Shown here piece after piece: positions 36,082-47,405 of a DNA stretch of 64,000 nucleotides (positions within the stretch are counted from its first letter, which is position 1; each line of letters starts with the position of its first letter). The position numbers and the translations under genes were made by a program. The notes under the pieces were generated by a model. That model was not told the origin of the DNA and did no database searches. It saw nothing but the letters and a program-made list of their open reading frames with translations. The DNA lies in contig MNCI01016384.1 of assembly GCA_015680685.1 (NCBI GenBank), positions 534,717-598,716 on the forward strand, read 5' to 3'. The DNA is from Gnetum montanum (lineage: Eukaryota; Streptophyta; Gnetopsida; Gnetales; Gnetaceae).

Positions 36082-36720
36082 ATGTACACTCCTCTGACAC
36101 ACAAGGCTTCAATGCACCCTTCAGTTCAACAACAGAGCTTCATGCATACGGTTATGTTAACGCATACCATAACCGACTGGATCAAGGTAGGCCACCTTCC
36201 CAGGAAACTAACTGATCCTGGAAGTCCCTTAATCTACCTCCAAGTCACTAGGAGCAAACCACATAAGGCTCTTCTTAACTCAGGTTCCGGAGTCAACTTA
36301 ATTTCACGAGAGATGTATCAAGCCTGGAACTTGCCCCAACTTAAGAAGAGCAACATCCAACTAGAGCTGGCAGACCAGTCCATCATCATTCCCTTGGGAT
36401 TGGTGGAGGACGTTGTTACCATTGTGTGTGGTTGGTCTTACCCAATTGACTTCCTAGTGATAGAGGTCAACAACAACGAAGGGAACTTCCCAATTATAAT
36501 GGGAAGGCCATGGTTGAGTACGGTAGATGCATACCTAGGGATCCGCAATCTTTCCTTCCAGATATCTAAGATAAACATTTCAAGAAGAAGAAAGTTATGT
36601 GCATCACATACAGTGACTCAGAGGGTGATGACATGGAAGAATGTTCAGCATCTCTTCCATGTAATCGGTATGTCCAAGAAACACAAATTCAAAAATGCTT
36701 GTATGAAGCAACCACACTAG
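36082..36720 (+). pseudogene. Retroviral-type aspartic protease with catalytic Asp replaced
   Basis: An open frame of about 212 codons. The catalytic loop reads LLNSGSGVNLISREM, where Athila and Ty3 proteases have D-S/L-G; the changed codon is AAC at 36,277-36,279. Downstream, LELADQSIIIPLGLVEDVV and PIDFLVIEV precede IIMGRPWLST, the conserved GRP(F/W)L segment at the end of the domain. The order and about 120-residue spacing match Athila proteases. The domain is otherwise intact, but without Asp it should not cleave the polyprotein. The frame ends where RT would normally follow. Confidence 0.78.
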
Positions 36721-38993
36721 TAGTAGACACCCTGTGGTTGACAGCTACTAGAAAGAGCAACCCAATATGCATGGAATGAACTAAGGAAACAAACCATGTC
36801 AACAATAAAGGCATAGACACATTGGAATATGAGCATCACTGACTTCCACCCCTTAATCTATGAACATCAGTTGGGAGAAGTTGGGCGCTTCTATGAAATT
36901 CAAACAGGCGCTCATTATTTTGGGTCTCTCCCTTTCCATTTAGTCATGGGGGAGATGGTCATCTATGCTAATCATTTGGGGCCCTCAGTTCTTTTTAATT
37001 TTTGTTTTACACATTTTTATTTTACATGTTTTTGTTTTACACATTTTTTTTTACACATTTTTGTTTTACATGTTTTTGTTTTACACATTTTTTTTTACAC
37101 GTTTTTGTTTTACACGTTTTTGTTTTACACATTTTTTTTTCAAGTTTTTGTTTTACAAATTTCTTTAACTTTTCTAGTTTTTGTTTTACACATTTCTTTA
37201 ATTTTTCTCATTTTTGTTTTTCAACATCGTTATACTTTCTCATTTTGTGTGTGTGTGTACGCATGTGTGATCCACCTTGTAAGTTTGTCACCCAATAAGT
37301 GTTCGAAATGATGGTATGAACTATTTTTCATATTGATTGCTAATGTTTGGTTTTTACCTTAAGTCATGATGTTGATACTAAGGTATGTTCTTTTGATATG
37401 GCAAGAAATGAATTCACTTCATCCATTCATCCACTAGTTTCTATGGTCTCTCTCGGCTCAAGAATGTACAGTCCCCTTCATAATAAGAACCTTAATGAAT
37501 CAGTGAATGGGCATTTCTCAAACTAAGGAAGGACTCAAGAATTGGAAAAGGGTGTGACTTCAATGGAACTTGATGCATTTATGTTTCCCATGCTCTTGGG
37601 TGCTTGGATATTTTCTTCTTGAGTTTTTTTATCGTTCTGATGTTACCCAATTATCGAAAGCTGAGACAATAAAAATAACTAAGTATTTTCATGGTGTGGT
37701 TCTCATGCATAAAAACACAAAACACAAAAAAAAATGAGAATTCAAAGCACAGCCCTTAGACAAAATAATCCCTTGGGCTACAAGAACTGGTTATGGAACT
37801 AAAAATATTCCCTCTAACTAAGGCCCTTCTCACTTCCCATTCTCTCCTCCTTGTTTCATCAAAATGGTGGTGGCTCTTGGGAGAAGGCATTCTTATTACC
37901 TCAAGGGGATGGATTAGCCGAATGCATTACTACGAAATCACTAGATGTGGTTGGTTTGAGGCCAGGTTGGAATGAGATTTGCTAAGTCACATTAATCATG
38001 CAACACACAAGGGGTTGTACACCACCTTGTTCTTGGGATTCCATTCCATTCTCTTCTCTCCATCCTTCTCTCCATTGTTCACCTCATTTTCGGTTGTATC
38101 ATTAGTGTATATTTTGGTGGATACATTGTTTTCTTTTTGGTAAGTTCTTGTAGTTAAGAGTTTAACTCTTGTTCCAAATGACATTCCCAAAGCCTACAGA
38201 CTCTTTGAATGTGGGTTTATCAGGGCGCTAAGGGCATGAGCCTGCTTTGGGGAGGATCCACTGACATTCCTATTTGGTGCACCAGTTAAATTCTTTTCCC
38301 TTAAAATTTTTGCAATTAATTTTATTTTATTCATTTCCATATTGACATCCATTTCATTAATGCTATAGTTGTCCCTTTTTCTTCATCTTTCTTGTTCCTT
38401 TTTCTTTTTCCATTCTAACACTACAAGAGGTTCGCGATTAGTCATGGGGGTACGGGGCCCAATTTTTTCGATTTTCTCCTAACCCCTACGCCTTCAATAG
38501 TCCTCATTATTATATATCTAGATCCATATCAGCCATACCACAACTCAGCCAATGGACTTACACTAAAGCAAGGTATTAATTACATGATGATTCATTTACC
38601 CTTCCTAATATAAGACTGTGTTGTGTGTGCAGATGACGATCATGCAACAATGGACCAGATCTGGAAGGAATGCTTGGAATGGAGCAACGCTGAAGCAACT
38701 ATGCAAGGAGAAAGACCAATGGTGTGCTTACTGATGGACAATGAAAGGCACAATCTTGGCATTGATAGCAGCAACACTTCTTTCTCTCTCACTTTCTCAA
38801 CTACCAACTAAGGCCTGATGTCAATGTAATAAGGTGTTCACCCTTGTTGTCATGAATACCAGTTTTGTTGTGTCTTGTAATGATGATCCATTCACATGTC
38901 ATCCCATTAGTTCCATTTGAGTCAATAATCCCATACCTTCCTAATATTATTGTAAGGAACTCAAGGACAATTTTTCATTTAGTCATGGGGGTA
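36721..38993 (+). other. Gene-less 3' interior of the Athila-type element with polypurine tracts
   Basis: RT, RNase H and integrase would be expected here but are absent in all frames. A T-rich repeat lies at about 37,000-37,165. The 13-mer TTAGTCATGGGGG occurs at 36,940, 38,438 and 38,979. The last copy ends two bases before the 3' LTR and is the polypurine tract; the others may be internal tracts. A 62-codon open stretch at 38,623-38,811 is unidentified. Confidence 0.65.
37000..37165 (+). repeat. T-rich short tandem repeat (TTTTTGTTTTACAC units)
   Basis: About ten units of 14-20 bp, each a T run plus GTTTTACAC or GTTTTACATG. The Phe/Tyr/His-rich open frames through it are a product of composition and not a gene. 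Confidence 0.8.
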
Positions 38994-39835
38994 TGATGAG
39001 ACAGGAAATCACGACGACCGTGATATCGCGTATGCCATATTGCATCCCTCGCGATATCGCATTGTCCCCTGTGATATCGCATACACGATATCATGGTTTG
39101 CCATCATATCTATAAATAAGAGGTAGCTCTCCCTTATTTCCTCATCCTAGGCTAGATAGTAGAGAAACTCTGGCAGATTGATCACTCCAGAGATAGAATA
39201 TTTTCCATGTGCCCGCAGTAGGAGTCCCCAAAGTGAACGAATCTTTATTCAAGCAAATATTATACCTAAACACAAGTTTGTGTACGGCAATAAATATGAG
39301 CTTTTCGGATAAACCTTGTAGTGCATGGAATAGGCTAATTAGGATTTATTTATTGTTATTTACTATTTTCCATTTAAATTCTTTATTAGGAATTAAATCC
39401 TTCTCAACCCTTTCCTCCTAGTTAAGTGCCTTAGTACGACCACTTCGAGCACGTGTGTTACCCGTGGTGATCCCAACAACGATTAGTGTTTCGTAGCCAT
39501 GGTTGCATCGGTTCAGGGGTTGTACATTAAGTGGGAATGAATGCTGACACTAGGTAATTTAGACTTAGTTCATTAGTTAGAGTTAGTAATTAGTTTCTCA
39601 ACCCTTCACCTTGTTAGCATAGGAGACATAAACATAAAAAGCATAAAAATCATATACCTCAGACTTACTTAACCATACACCGTGACAACTACAAGTAGGT
39701 CTAGGAAGACAATGAATGATTAACCCTAAGTGTTCCATGGGGTGTGTAGGCACTTAGTCTGCAGAGTTGAACTGGATCGCACACGTTACGCTTGTATTCA
39801 TATGGTTGAGTGTAGGGGTACCTCGCCACTCATCA
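38994..39835 (+). repeat. 3' LTR of the Athila-type element
   Basis: 842 bp, TGATGAGACA to CCACTCATCA. It keeps TATAAATA at 39,111-39,118 and AATAAA at 39,289-39,294, so the U3/R/U5 order is readable. It shares long identical blocks with the 5' LTR, such as TCCTCATCCTAGGCTAGATA and GGAATAGGCTAATTAGG. Confidence 0.9.
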
Positions 39836-39840
39836 CCATG
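39836..39840. other. Right target-site duplication CCATG
   Basis: Identical to 32,685-32,689. Directly afterwards the sequence continues the integrase pseudogene of copy B, matching about 53,880 in copy C. Confidence 0.92.
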
Positions 39841-40240
39841 CATACTAATAATACACCATCATAGGACCTTCAACATAATGTGTTATCAGCTACGATGATA
39901 TTTTATTTTGATTCTTTTCCTATACCATCTTTTTGAGAGGTAGTTAGCTTCTTTCGAGGTTCACCATGCATTAGGTAAAACTTAATGTCATCAAAACACT
40001 CTTTTTGAGAAGCATTATCAACAATGGCTATAGAGGTTCCTTTAGTGTTCTATGTAATGGGAAGAGCACAATTCTCCATTAAAGAAGATAACTTGCTAAA
40101 CACATTTAGTATCACACTTAGGGCTAAGGTTGCAATGGCATCAACTAAGGTGTTCTCAATTTTGGGATTGTGTTGTATACCAATATTTGTAATCTATAGT
40201 ATGAGTTTTTAGGCTAGGATATAGTAAGGTTATAAGTGTT
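39841..40240 (-). pseudogene. Start of integrase region of Tat-like pol, copy B
   Basis: The minus strand carries the linker between archaeal RNase H and integrase, with DDIKFYLMHGE matching DDINFYLMHRE in copy A and DDIKFYLMHEQ in copy C. The integrase zinc finger continues across the nested insertion at 32,684. Confidence 0.65.
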
Positions 40241-40900
40241 TGATTTTGCATGCATAGACCTCAATTACTTGGTTAACCATTAGTAACAAGTTAACTTTTA
40301 CCATTAAACATGTGATTCCTAAGTTATGAGCTACCATCATTTCCTTGATTAATCCCTCATATTCCACTACATTATTGGTACATGAAAATTGAAAACAATA
40401 AGTAAAATACTAGATTTCAACATAGGATAATGTTATGATATCAGTACAACTAGATCTATGGGTAGCTAAAGCTCAATCAAAGTTCATAATGTCCTCATAA
40501 TCTTTATGTATCTCATTAATAATTTTGACATCCTCATTAGAGAATTTAGGATCTATAGATGCATTATCCTTAATTGGGAAAGTTATGAGTTGAGTAGCTA
40601 TAGCTTGACCTTTCATTAAGGCCAAGGAGATGTAATTTAGGATAAACTCAATAGTTATGGCCTTCCACATAACTATATGGCTAATATTGTAAATGTTGGT
40701 TGTTATGGCTCTTAGCACATTGTCTTTGCATATGATGCTGACTTGGCTCTTAAAGAGGTAGTATCTCCATTTCTTTAGAGGGAATACTAGGGATAAAAAA
40801 TACTTCTTAACCTTAGTGTATCAAGTCTCATAGTTGTCAATGCATGATTCAAGTAGTAAATAGGTAGCTTTTCTCCATCATCTCAATTTTGACAAAGTAG
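40241..40900 (-). pseudogene. Dual RNase H region of Tat-like pol, copy B
   Basis: On the minus strand, the second (archaeal-type) RNase H reads DYEDIMNFD, then NNVVEYEGLIKEMMVA and LGITCLMVKVN, spanning about 40,250-40,500. The Gly-Asp before the last acidic residue is changed. The first RNase H tail is an 81-codon open stretch (40,473-40,718) with AITTNIYNIS and FILNYISLALMKGQ, matching copy A. The order and spacing are the same as in copies A and C. Confidence 0.68.
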
Positions 40901-42250
40901 AGAGGCTATCGATGTGCCTAAGATTACAAGGTAGATCTCAAATGGTTTTTCCTTCTGAGGTGAGTACATGGTAGATAGTTGAACCAACTCTTGCTTAATG
41001 TTGTTAAAGGCTTCTTGGAACTAGTTAGTCCACTTGTAATGAACTCCCTTTTTTAGAAAATGTTTCATGCATTGTAGCTTATCTGTAAGTATTGAGATGA
41101 ACTACAAATAAATTCTAATTTACCCTGTAATCCTCTTAATTTCTTAAGGTTGGTAGGTGCTTCAAAGTTGGTTATTCCTTAATCCTATTAGGATCGACAT
41201 GTATCCTTGCCTCAAATACTATGAAACCTAGAATCTTACCAATTTTAATGCTAAAGAAACACTTCTTAGGATTAAGTATAAGCTTGTACTTGAGACATCA
41301 TTAGAGTACTAAATCAAGGTCATGTGCATGGTCATTGATCATCTTTGATTTTATGGCTATGTTGTCAACATAATCATTAAGTAAACTAAGCATGTAGTTG
41401 TTGAAAATGTAGGTCATGGGTCATTAATACATTACACCTAAATTCTTTAGACTGAGTGAAATCATGGTATTAAAAAAGGTTTCCCAAGAGGTCATGAAGG
41501 TCCTATAGAGTTGATTCTCTAGGTTAATCTTAACCTAGTTGTATCCTAAAAATACATCCATGATGGATAGTAAGGCATGGCCAGCTATAGTATCAATGAG
41601 TTGATCAATACTAGGCAAAAAGAAATCATCTTTAATTGTTTTCTTATTAAGGTCTTCAAAATAAATATAGATATGAATGCTCTCATTTTTCTTAGGAACC
41701 ACCACTATGTTTGATGCTCAGTTAGTGTAACTGATAACTTGAATGAAACTATCATGATAAAGCTTCTTGATCTCATCACGAACTACTAAGGTGAAATCTA
41801 GTGTAACTTTATGAATGTTTTGCTTAACAAGCTTGATACTAGGGTCTAGTATGATGTTATGTTGTACTAAATAGGGGTCTAATCTTTGCATATCTTCATA
41901 TGACCAAGTGAAGACTTTAATGTTATCCTAAAGGTCCTTAGTAATGTCTTGGGCCTATTGTGGATCAAGTGAGAAGCTTAGTTTTATCGTTTTCTCTTGA
42001 CCATTGTGTTTTGTAATAGGAACCTCAATAAGAAAATCCTCAATTATGTCATTGGCCTTGAGATTAAGGGTTTTAAATATGTAATTAGGCCATTTGCGAG
42101 ACTTTTCTATTGATGCTATATGGTCAAACAAGCTATCAAGTTCTAAATCTATGCAATTGAGGTAAATTAGTCATTTGACATCATGGGATTCATTTAGGCT
42201 CAAAAGTAGTTTAATTTGAGCTAATGTGTCCATGTCCTAATCCTTCATGT
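40901..42250 (-). pseudogene. Reverse transcriptase region of Tat-like pol, copy B
   Basis: The minus strand shows the linker SYEDMQRLDPYLVQHN, then LLSIMDVFLGYN, TFMTSWETF, MISLSLKNLGV, and MTYIFNNYMLSLLNDYVDN, where the active site is Y-V-D-N instead of Y-V-D-D (Asn codon at 41,361-41,363). KKCFFSIKIGK and IHVDPNRIK follow. Several stops are present. The 5' end of homology to copy A is at about 42,240; upstream there is only repeat sequence and no gag. Confidence 0.75.
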
Positions 42251-42259
42251 CAACAAAAA

Positions 42260-43210
42260 AACATATTAAGTGGTATATGGATGGTATACTTGTCAAAAAA
42301 AGTTAAAATAATGCAAGATACTATGGAAGTAGAACACCATAGAGCAACACAAGGATGCAATAGAGTGGAACAAGGAAAAATAAGGCTAAGATCATAGCAT
42401 AGTATAACAAAGCTAAATAAGGCAAAATAAGATCACAACATGGTAAACAAAAGGTAAATCAAGGTGAAATAAATTGAAATAGGGACCAAATGAACCCAAA
42501 TGATGTGAAGGGAAAAATGAATGTCAAAACCATGCAAAATGATGTCAAGCAAGGTCAAATAAGGTCCTAATGATACCAAATGATGGTAAAAGATAACAAA
42601 TGTGGTCAAATGATGCTAAATGATATCAAAATGAGGCCAAATGATATTAAAAATGATGTAAAATGATACTAAATGATGCCAAAATATTACAAAATGTTGT
42701 TGAATAATATTGAATGATACCAAATGATGGAAAATGATGTCAAATGATGTCAAATAAGGTTAAACAAGGCTAAATGAAACCAAAATAAGGCCAAATAATA
42801 CCAAATGGAGGAAAATGATATCAATTAATATCAAATGATGTTGAAATGAGGTCAAAAGGCATCAAATGACATTAAATAAGGTCAAAATGACACAACATAA
42901 TGTTAAATGATACCAAATAATATCAAAATGATGGAAAAATGATGTTGAGTATTGCCAAAATAATATAAATTGATGTTGAAATGGTGAAAGATGTTGTTGA
43001 ATGATATTGAGTGGCATCAAATAACATCATAATGATACCAAATTATATTAAATGAGATCAAATAATGAAAAATTAACATCAAATGATATTGGATGAGGTC
43101 AAAAAGGCTAAACAAGATCAAACAATGTTGAAACAATTCAAAATGACCTCAAATGGTATCAAATGATGTAAAAGGAGGTCAAACATGGTTGAACAAAGTC
43201 AAAAATAGTG
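42260..43210 (-). repeat. Short-period AAATGATRNCA repeat upstream of pol, copy B
   Basis: Dozens of irregular units near 10-17 bp, such as AAATGATACC, AAATGATGTC and AAATAAGGTC. The array occupies the position where gag-protease would be expected in a Tat element. It is absent from copies A and C. Confidence 0.75.
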
Positions 43211-43219
43211 GAAAAAATA

Positions 43220-45872
43220 TTAAATAATAATATTTATTTTTCAGGTACTTTAATGATCTAGATAGTGCAAAACCTAGTGAAAATTGGCCTTAAATTATTG
43301 AAATAAGTAGAAACTTGGTGAAAATAGGTTGTAAATTATCAAAATAAGTAAAAATCTATAGAAAATAGGCTATAAACTAGTAGAATAAATAAAAAGTCTA
43401 GAAAAAATAGTTAAAATAAGAAAAAATATTTTAAGAAATAGTTAAAATAGATAAAATCTTATGAAACTTCTTATGAACTACTAGAAAATTGATTGTTTAA
43501 GGTTAAAACAATTGAAAAAGCTAAAAATTGTTGTACCCAGTATGTGGGGCAAGAATTCTCAATATGTGAACATCATGTTTGTATCATCCCAATGTGTAGG
43601 ACCTACATCCCTTGCATGTGGGTAGTTTGAATTGTGTTTTGGTCTTGTGGAACCCACCAAGGTAGTGTTTAGTTAATTTTGGTCTTGCCAATTGGTGTAT
43701 GCAATCCACACATTATCCCATGCAATACCAGATGTGTGAGGCCTAGTACCCCAATGTGTGGGACTTGTATGATAGTTTAGGAGAGTTTTCTACCAATCTT
43801 TTGACCTTTCCAGGTACTTATGATAGCATTTAATCCCTAGGAAATAGAATTGCAATTTTTGGAACTTCTTAGTGCAAAGTGTAAGCTATTTTTATAAAGT
43901 TTGAAAGTTTTATTATCCAAAACATTAGCTCACACATTTAGGAATGGTTTTCCAACATGTGAGGGATAAGGTACTAGCTTGTAAGGGTTTTAGGGATGGT
44001 TTCAACAACGTTTTTGGCTTCTATATGCTTCTAGGGAAATGCCTAGGGTTATACAATTTGTTGAGTCATTTTAGAGCAAACTATGAGTGGTTTTGAGTAA
44101 GTTTCAAGTTGTTTTTGATCAAAAAATTGGCACACACATTAGCTAGTGGGTTTTCAATATGTGTAAGCATGGGTTCTAGTTTGTGAAAGTTTTTGTCCTA
44201 ACCTCTCTAACCTCTTATGGTAGTGACTAGGGTTTGGAGTGAAGATCTGTAATTTCTTGGAATTTTTAAGATCAAGTATGATTTATTCCAAAACAATATA
44301 AGCTTGTATTTACCACAAATTTTGTTTCACATGTTGGGGAATGGTTTTCCAATGTGTGGATTCCACACTTCTAGCTTGTGGGCACCCAAAGGTAACTTTC
44401 AACACTTGTAAAATTTGGCTACTATTTCTAGGTTCTAGTGGGCTCCTTAGGAAACATGTGAGAAAATTGTTAATGATGTATTCTTATGCGCATATACAAC
44501 ACATTGATCCACAGATTTGGTATTGGTTTTTTAATGTGTGAAAGCTAGGCCTTTAAGTTCTATATGATGTCCCAAAAGTTGGAGGGTGACTTCCCAACTT
44601 GTTAGGTTCTAAAAAAGAAACTTTTCAACAAATACTCAATGTACAAGCTTATTTTTCTTTCTATTTTCTATGTTTAATGTGTGGATGATTTTCTTAATTT
44701 CCAAAATTTTTTTATTGCCAACATACAAGGCACTTTGAAAGGATTTTATAGTTAAACTTCATCGTTGAAGGCTCTTTCTCAACCAGTCTTCCTTGGGCAA
44801 CGTATAAGAGCTAGAGTGTTGTCCAAAAATCCAAATTCATATAATTTTATAGCAATATTAACTTCTAACAACCTCTATGAATAGGTTTTTGGAACCAAAA
44901 CCAAGAATTTCAAGCCTTTTCCTATTGTAGTAAATGAAGAATTCACAAGTCTTGAACACCATGATCAAGAAGATCAAATCAAGAAGTTGAAATCTAGTTT
45001 TAGAAAAGGTACTAGAGGTAATACACATTGTATTGAGGCTTCTAGATCTATCTATAGGTAAAGGATTTTCTTCCAGGACCATCAGCTACCAATTTCTCAT
45101 CATTTTTTCTGATTTTTTACAATTTTGTGGAAGCATTTTTCCATACTAGGCTATCTTAGGTTGAAATTTTTCATTTTGATCATGTAAAATATAAGATCTA
45201 GGCTTTTTGATTATATTAGAGTGAAATTGTTGGTTTTGGTCATCAATAAAGAGAATCTTGAATTTTTTCCCATAGCTATGTTTAGTGTTTTTGCCCTAGT
45301 TTTAATCAATTTTAGCTTAAATTTGACGTTATTGCTAGATCACATATGTTATAATTTTGTAGTTTTGACAACATATATCTACTATTCTATGTTTTCAAAA
45401 TATACTAGAGGTGGAAGTTTTAATTTTTAAGAATTTTTTATGGATTTTTTCTCAACCTAGTTTTTAACATTTTGGCTTGTTTTCACAAAATTTTGTAGAT
45501 TTTCCATGGAAAAACTGGTAGTGTTTGGAATTTTTTGTGGTCTTGTGATCAATTTTTATGGTCTCAAGGTATTGAAGATTTAGTGTAGAGGGATTTTAGG
45601 TGAATTTTGTAATTTTTAAAAAAACTTTATGATTTTTTCTCAAAGTGTTTATTGTAGTCGATTCATTCTAAAATGGGGTTTTTTCTATCAAAATTTCATA
45701 CAATTTTGAGTTTTTCCACACTATTACTATAGCATTTATGTTAGATTTTGGTGGTTTAATTTATGTCATTACATTAGTAACTAAGAATATTTTTTTGGAA
45801 ATTATCCCAACCCTAGAATTTTTACTAGTTCAACTTTGAATTTTGGCTATGGGATTTTGGTGTTTAGGCTAG
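43220..45872 (-). repeat. Leader satellite of Tat-like copy B, ~190-bp units
   Basis: Diverged units carry a pair CACACATT...AATGTGTGG (or CAACATGTGAGG). Anchors near 43,545, 43,735, 43,938, 44,134, 44,328, 44,510 and 44,690 give a ~180-200-bp step. The theme differs from that of copies A and C (CCATGCTAGG), but the unit length is similar. After about 44,750 the repeat fades into AT-rich sequence. Confidence 0.6.
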
Positions 45873-46721
45873 TGTTGGCAGCATTTTATGCATCGTGGAT
45901 TGAATACATAGATAAGGCCCCATAGATGCATTGATGTGGCCCCATTGATGCAAGGCCTCTTTGTGCCTATAAATACATGCCAACACACTATGTTTAGGCA
46001 TCATCTTATCATAGTTGTAGCAGAGCTTTTGTAGTTTTTACATTCAAAAGTTAGAATATTTTCCTGAGTGCCCATAGTAGGAGTGATTAAGTGTATAGAT
46101 CTTTATTTGAGTACTATTGTACTTGAGTATGACATTGTGTATAGTAATAAAGATGAGCTTCTTCATAAACCTTGCAACATTCTAGATGGTTTAAATGTTT
46201 TATTCATGCATTTAATGTTTTCAATTATTTATTCAATGTTCTTTAGTACTTAAGATAATTAAGTAATTAATCAAGATAAGATAAATAGTAATTAAGTAAA
46301 CACATAAGTAAAATTTCTTCACGCATGCATATGATGTTTGGTAATCCCAGCAATGTTATATGTGTTCAGGATGTGTATAGCAAGTGGGACCAGATACTTA
46401 TGTTAGGACTAGTTGAACAATAGTTATCCAATTAGATTAAAGTGTATATTAAATTACGTTATTCTCTATCCTATTTATTTCAAGCACCAAAACCATAACA
46501 TATAAAATGATAAAAATCATGTACCTCAATTACACTTAAACCATACCTGGAGGTTCACGAGTGTAGTTGGAAAGACACCAAATGTTCTCAACATCCAGTT
46601 TACTTCCTAGAGAACTAGTGCATAGCAAAACTATAGAGTTCATGGAATTAAATTGGATCATGCATGAATTCTTGTGGTTCATATGGTTGAGCATAGGGGT
46701 ACCTATCACCACTCATTAGCA
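45873..46721 (+). repeat. Solo LTR related to the Athila-type element
   Basis: It aligns with 38,994-39,835 over the central and 3' parts: GTGCCCATAGTAGGAGTGATT, TAATAAAGATGAGCTT, CCTTGCA, GTTGAGCATAGGGGTACC and CCACTCATTA. Length (about 849 bp) is nearly the same. No internal region follows. The ends are eroded, and no convincing target duplication could be fixed. It lies inside the leader of copy B. Confidence 0.72.
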
Positions 46722-47405
46722 TTGGATACTTGTACATGATTTTTGGCAATTTTGGATTTTCCATAGGTTTATGGCTAGGATGTGGCACTGTTTCTACTTA
46801 ATACCATAATGTGTGTGAGGTCTTAGAGATTTTAGTGGGAATGTGTGGTAGTTTATAAGTTCTGAGAGCTTAAAAAACTTATGTTTTCTATCTCTAGTTT
46901 TCTTACAGCCCCAACATTTACCCTTGTTGAAGCTTGTTGGCCATCATACTTTGGAAAATCCCATTTATTAAATCCCAACATTGTCAATTTTTGTTCTCGT
47001 ATAGTCAAAAACTTGGTTTTATATTAAGTGTTTTTGGTAATGCTTCTTTTAGGATTTTGAATGTTAGCTATTTGTTAAAATGTCTAACTAGTTTTTACTA
47101 CATTAAATACTTGTCAATGTGTTAACTTTCAGTTTTTACTATGTGAATTAAGGTATAAATAGGATAAACTTGGTTTGTATTAGAATGGAAAAAATATTAG
47201 TGAGTTTGATTATTTTGTGTATTTTTAGTTCACACTAATGTTATCATTCCATAGGTCATTTATTTTTGGTCTTTTGTTGATTTTTGTTATAATGTTTGTA
47301 TGATTTTCTATGGTATAATCGCTATAGGTTTTCGCTATGTACAAGACATTTTTCAAACCTATCCAAATTTTCATTAAGTTGGTAGAAATTTTATGTTACA
47401 TGTGA
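46722..47405. other. Remainder of leader B and transition to the FCP1-like pseudogene
   Basis: AATGTGTGTGAGG and GGAATGTGTGG near 46,815-46,850 show that the leader of copy B continues past the solo LTR. From about 46,900 no repeat is recognised. No LTR boundary was found before the FCP1-like exon. Confidence 0.45.

Larger units (their letters stand above)
32690..39835 (+). mobile_element. Nested non-autonomous Athila-type Ty3/gypsy element
   Basis: A complete insertion of 7,146 bp: 5' LTR (816 bp), TGGCGCC-type primer site, gag, Pro/Gln-rich linker, protease, 2.3 kb without genes, polypurine tract and 3' LTR (842 bp), with an exact CCATG target duplication. Gag and protease are most like Athila elements of plants. 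No RT, RNase H or integrase is visible, so it would depend on enzymes made elsewhere, like a TR-GAG type element. The LTRs look roughly 90% identical by eye, so it is not recent, but it is younger than copy B. Confidence 0.85.
29304..47340 (-). mobile_element. Tat-like Ty3/gypsy element copy B, split by a nested Athila-type element
   Basis: In element orientation (minus strand): leader repeats (about 47.3-42.3 kb, containing a solo LTR of another family), pol (42,250 to 31,615, interrupted at 39,835-32,690), spacer (31,614-30,496), polypurine tract and 3' LTR (30,495-29,304). The two pol halves join in register when the nested element and one CCATG are removed, as comparison with copies A and C shows. 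No gag or protease and no 5' LTR were found. It is the most diverged of the three copies. Confidence 0.7.

Noticed and set aside
36829-37311. Long overlapping open frames rich in Phe, Tyr and His
   Set aside because: They run through a T-rich tandem repeat and result from its composition; no domain is present.
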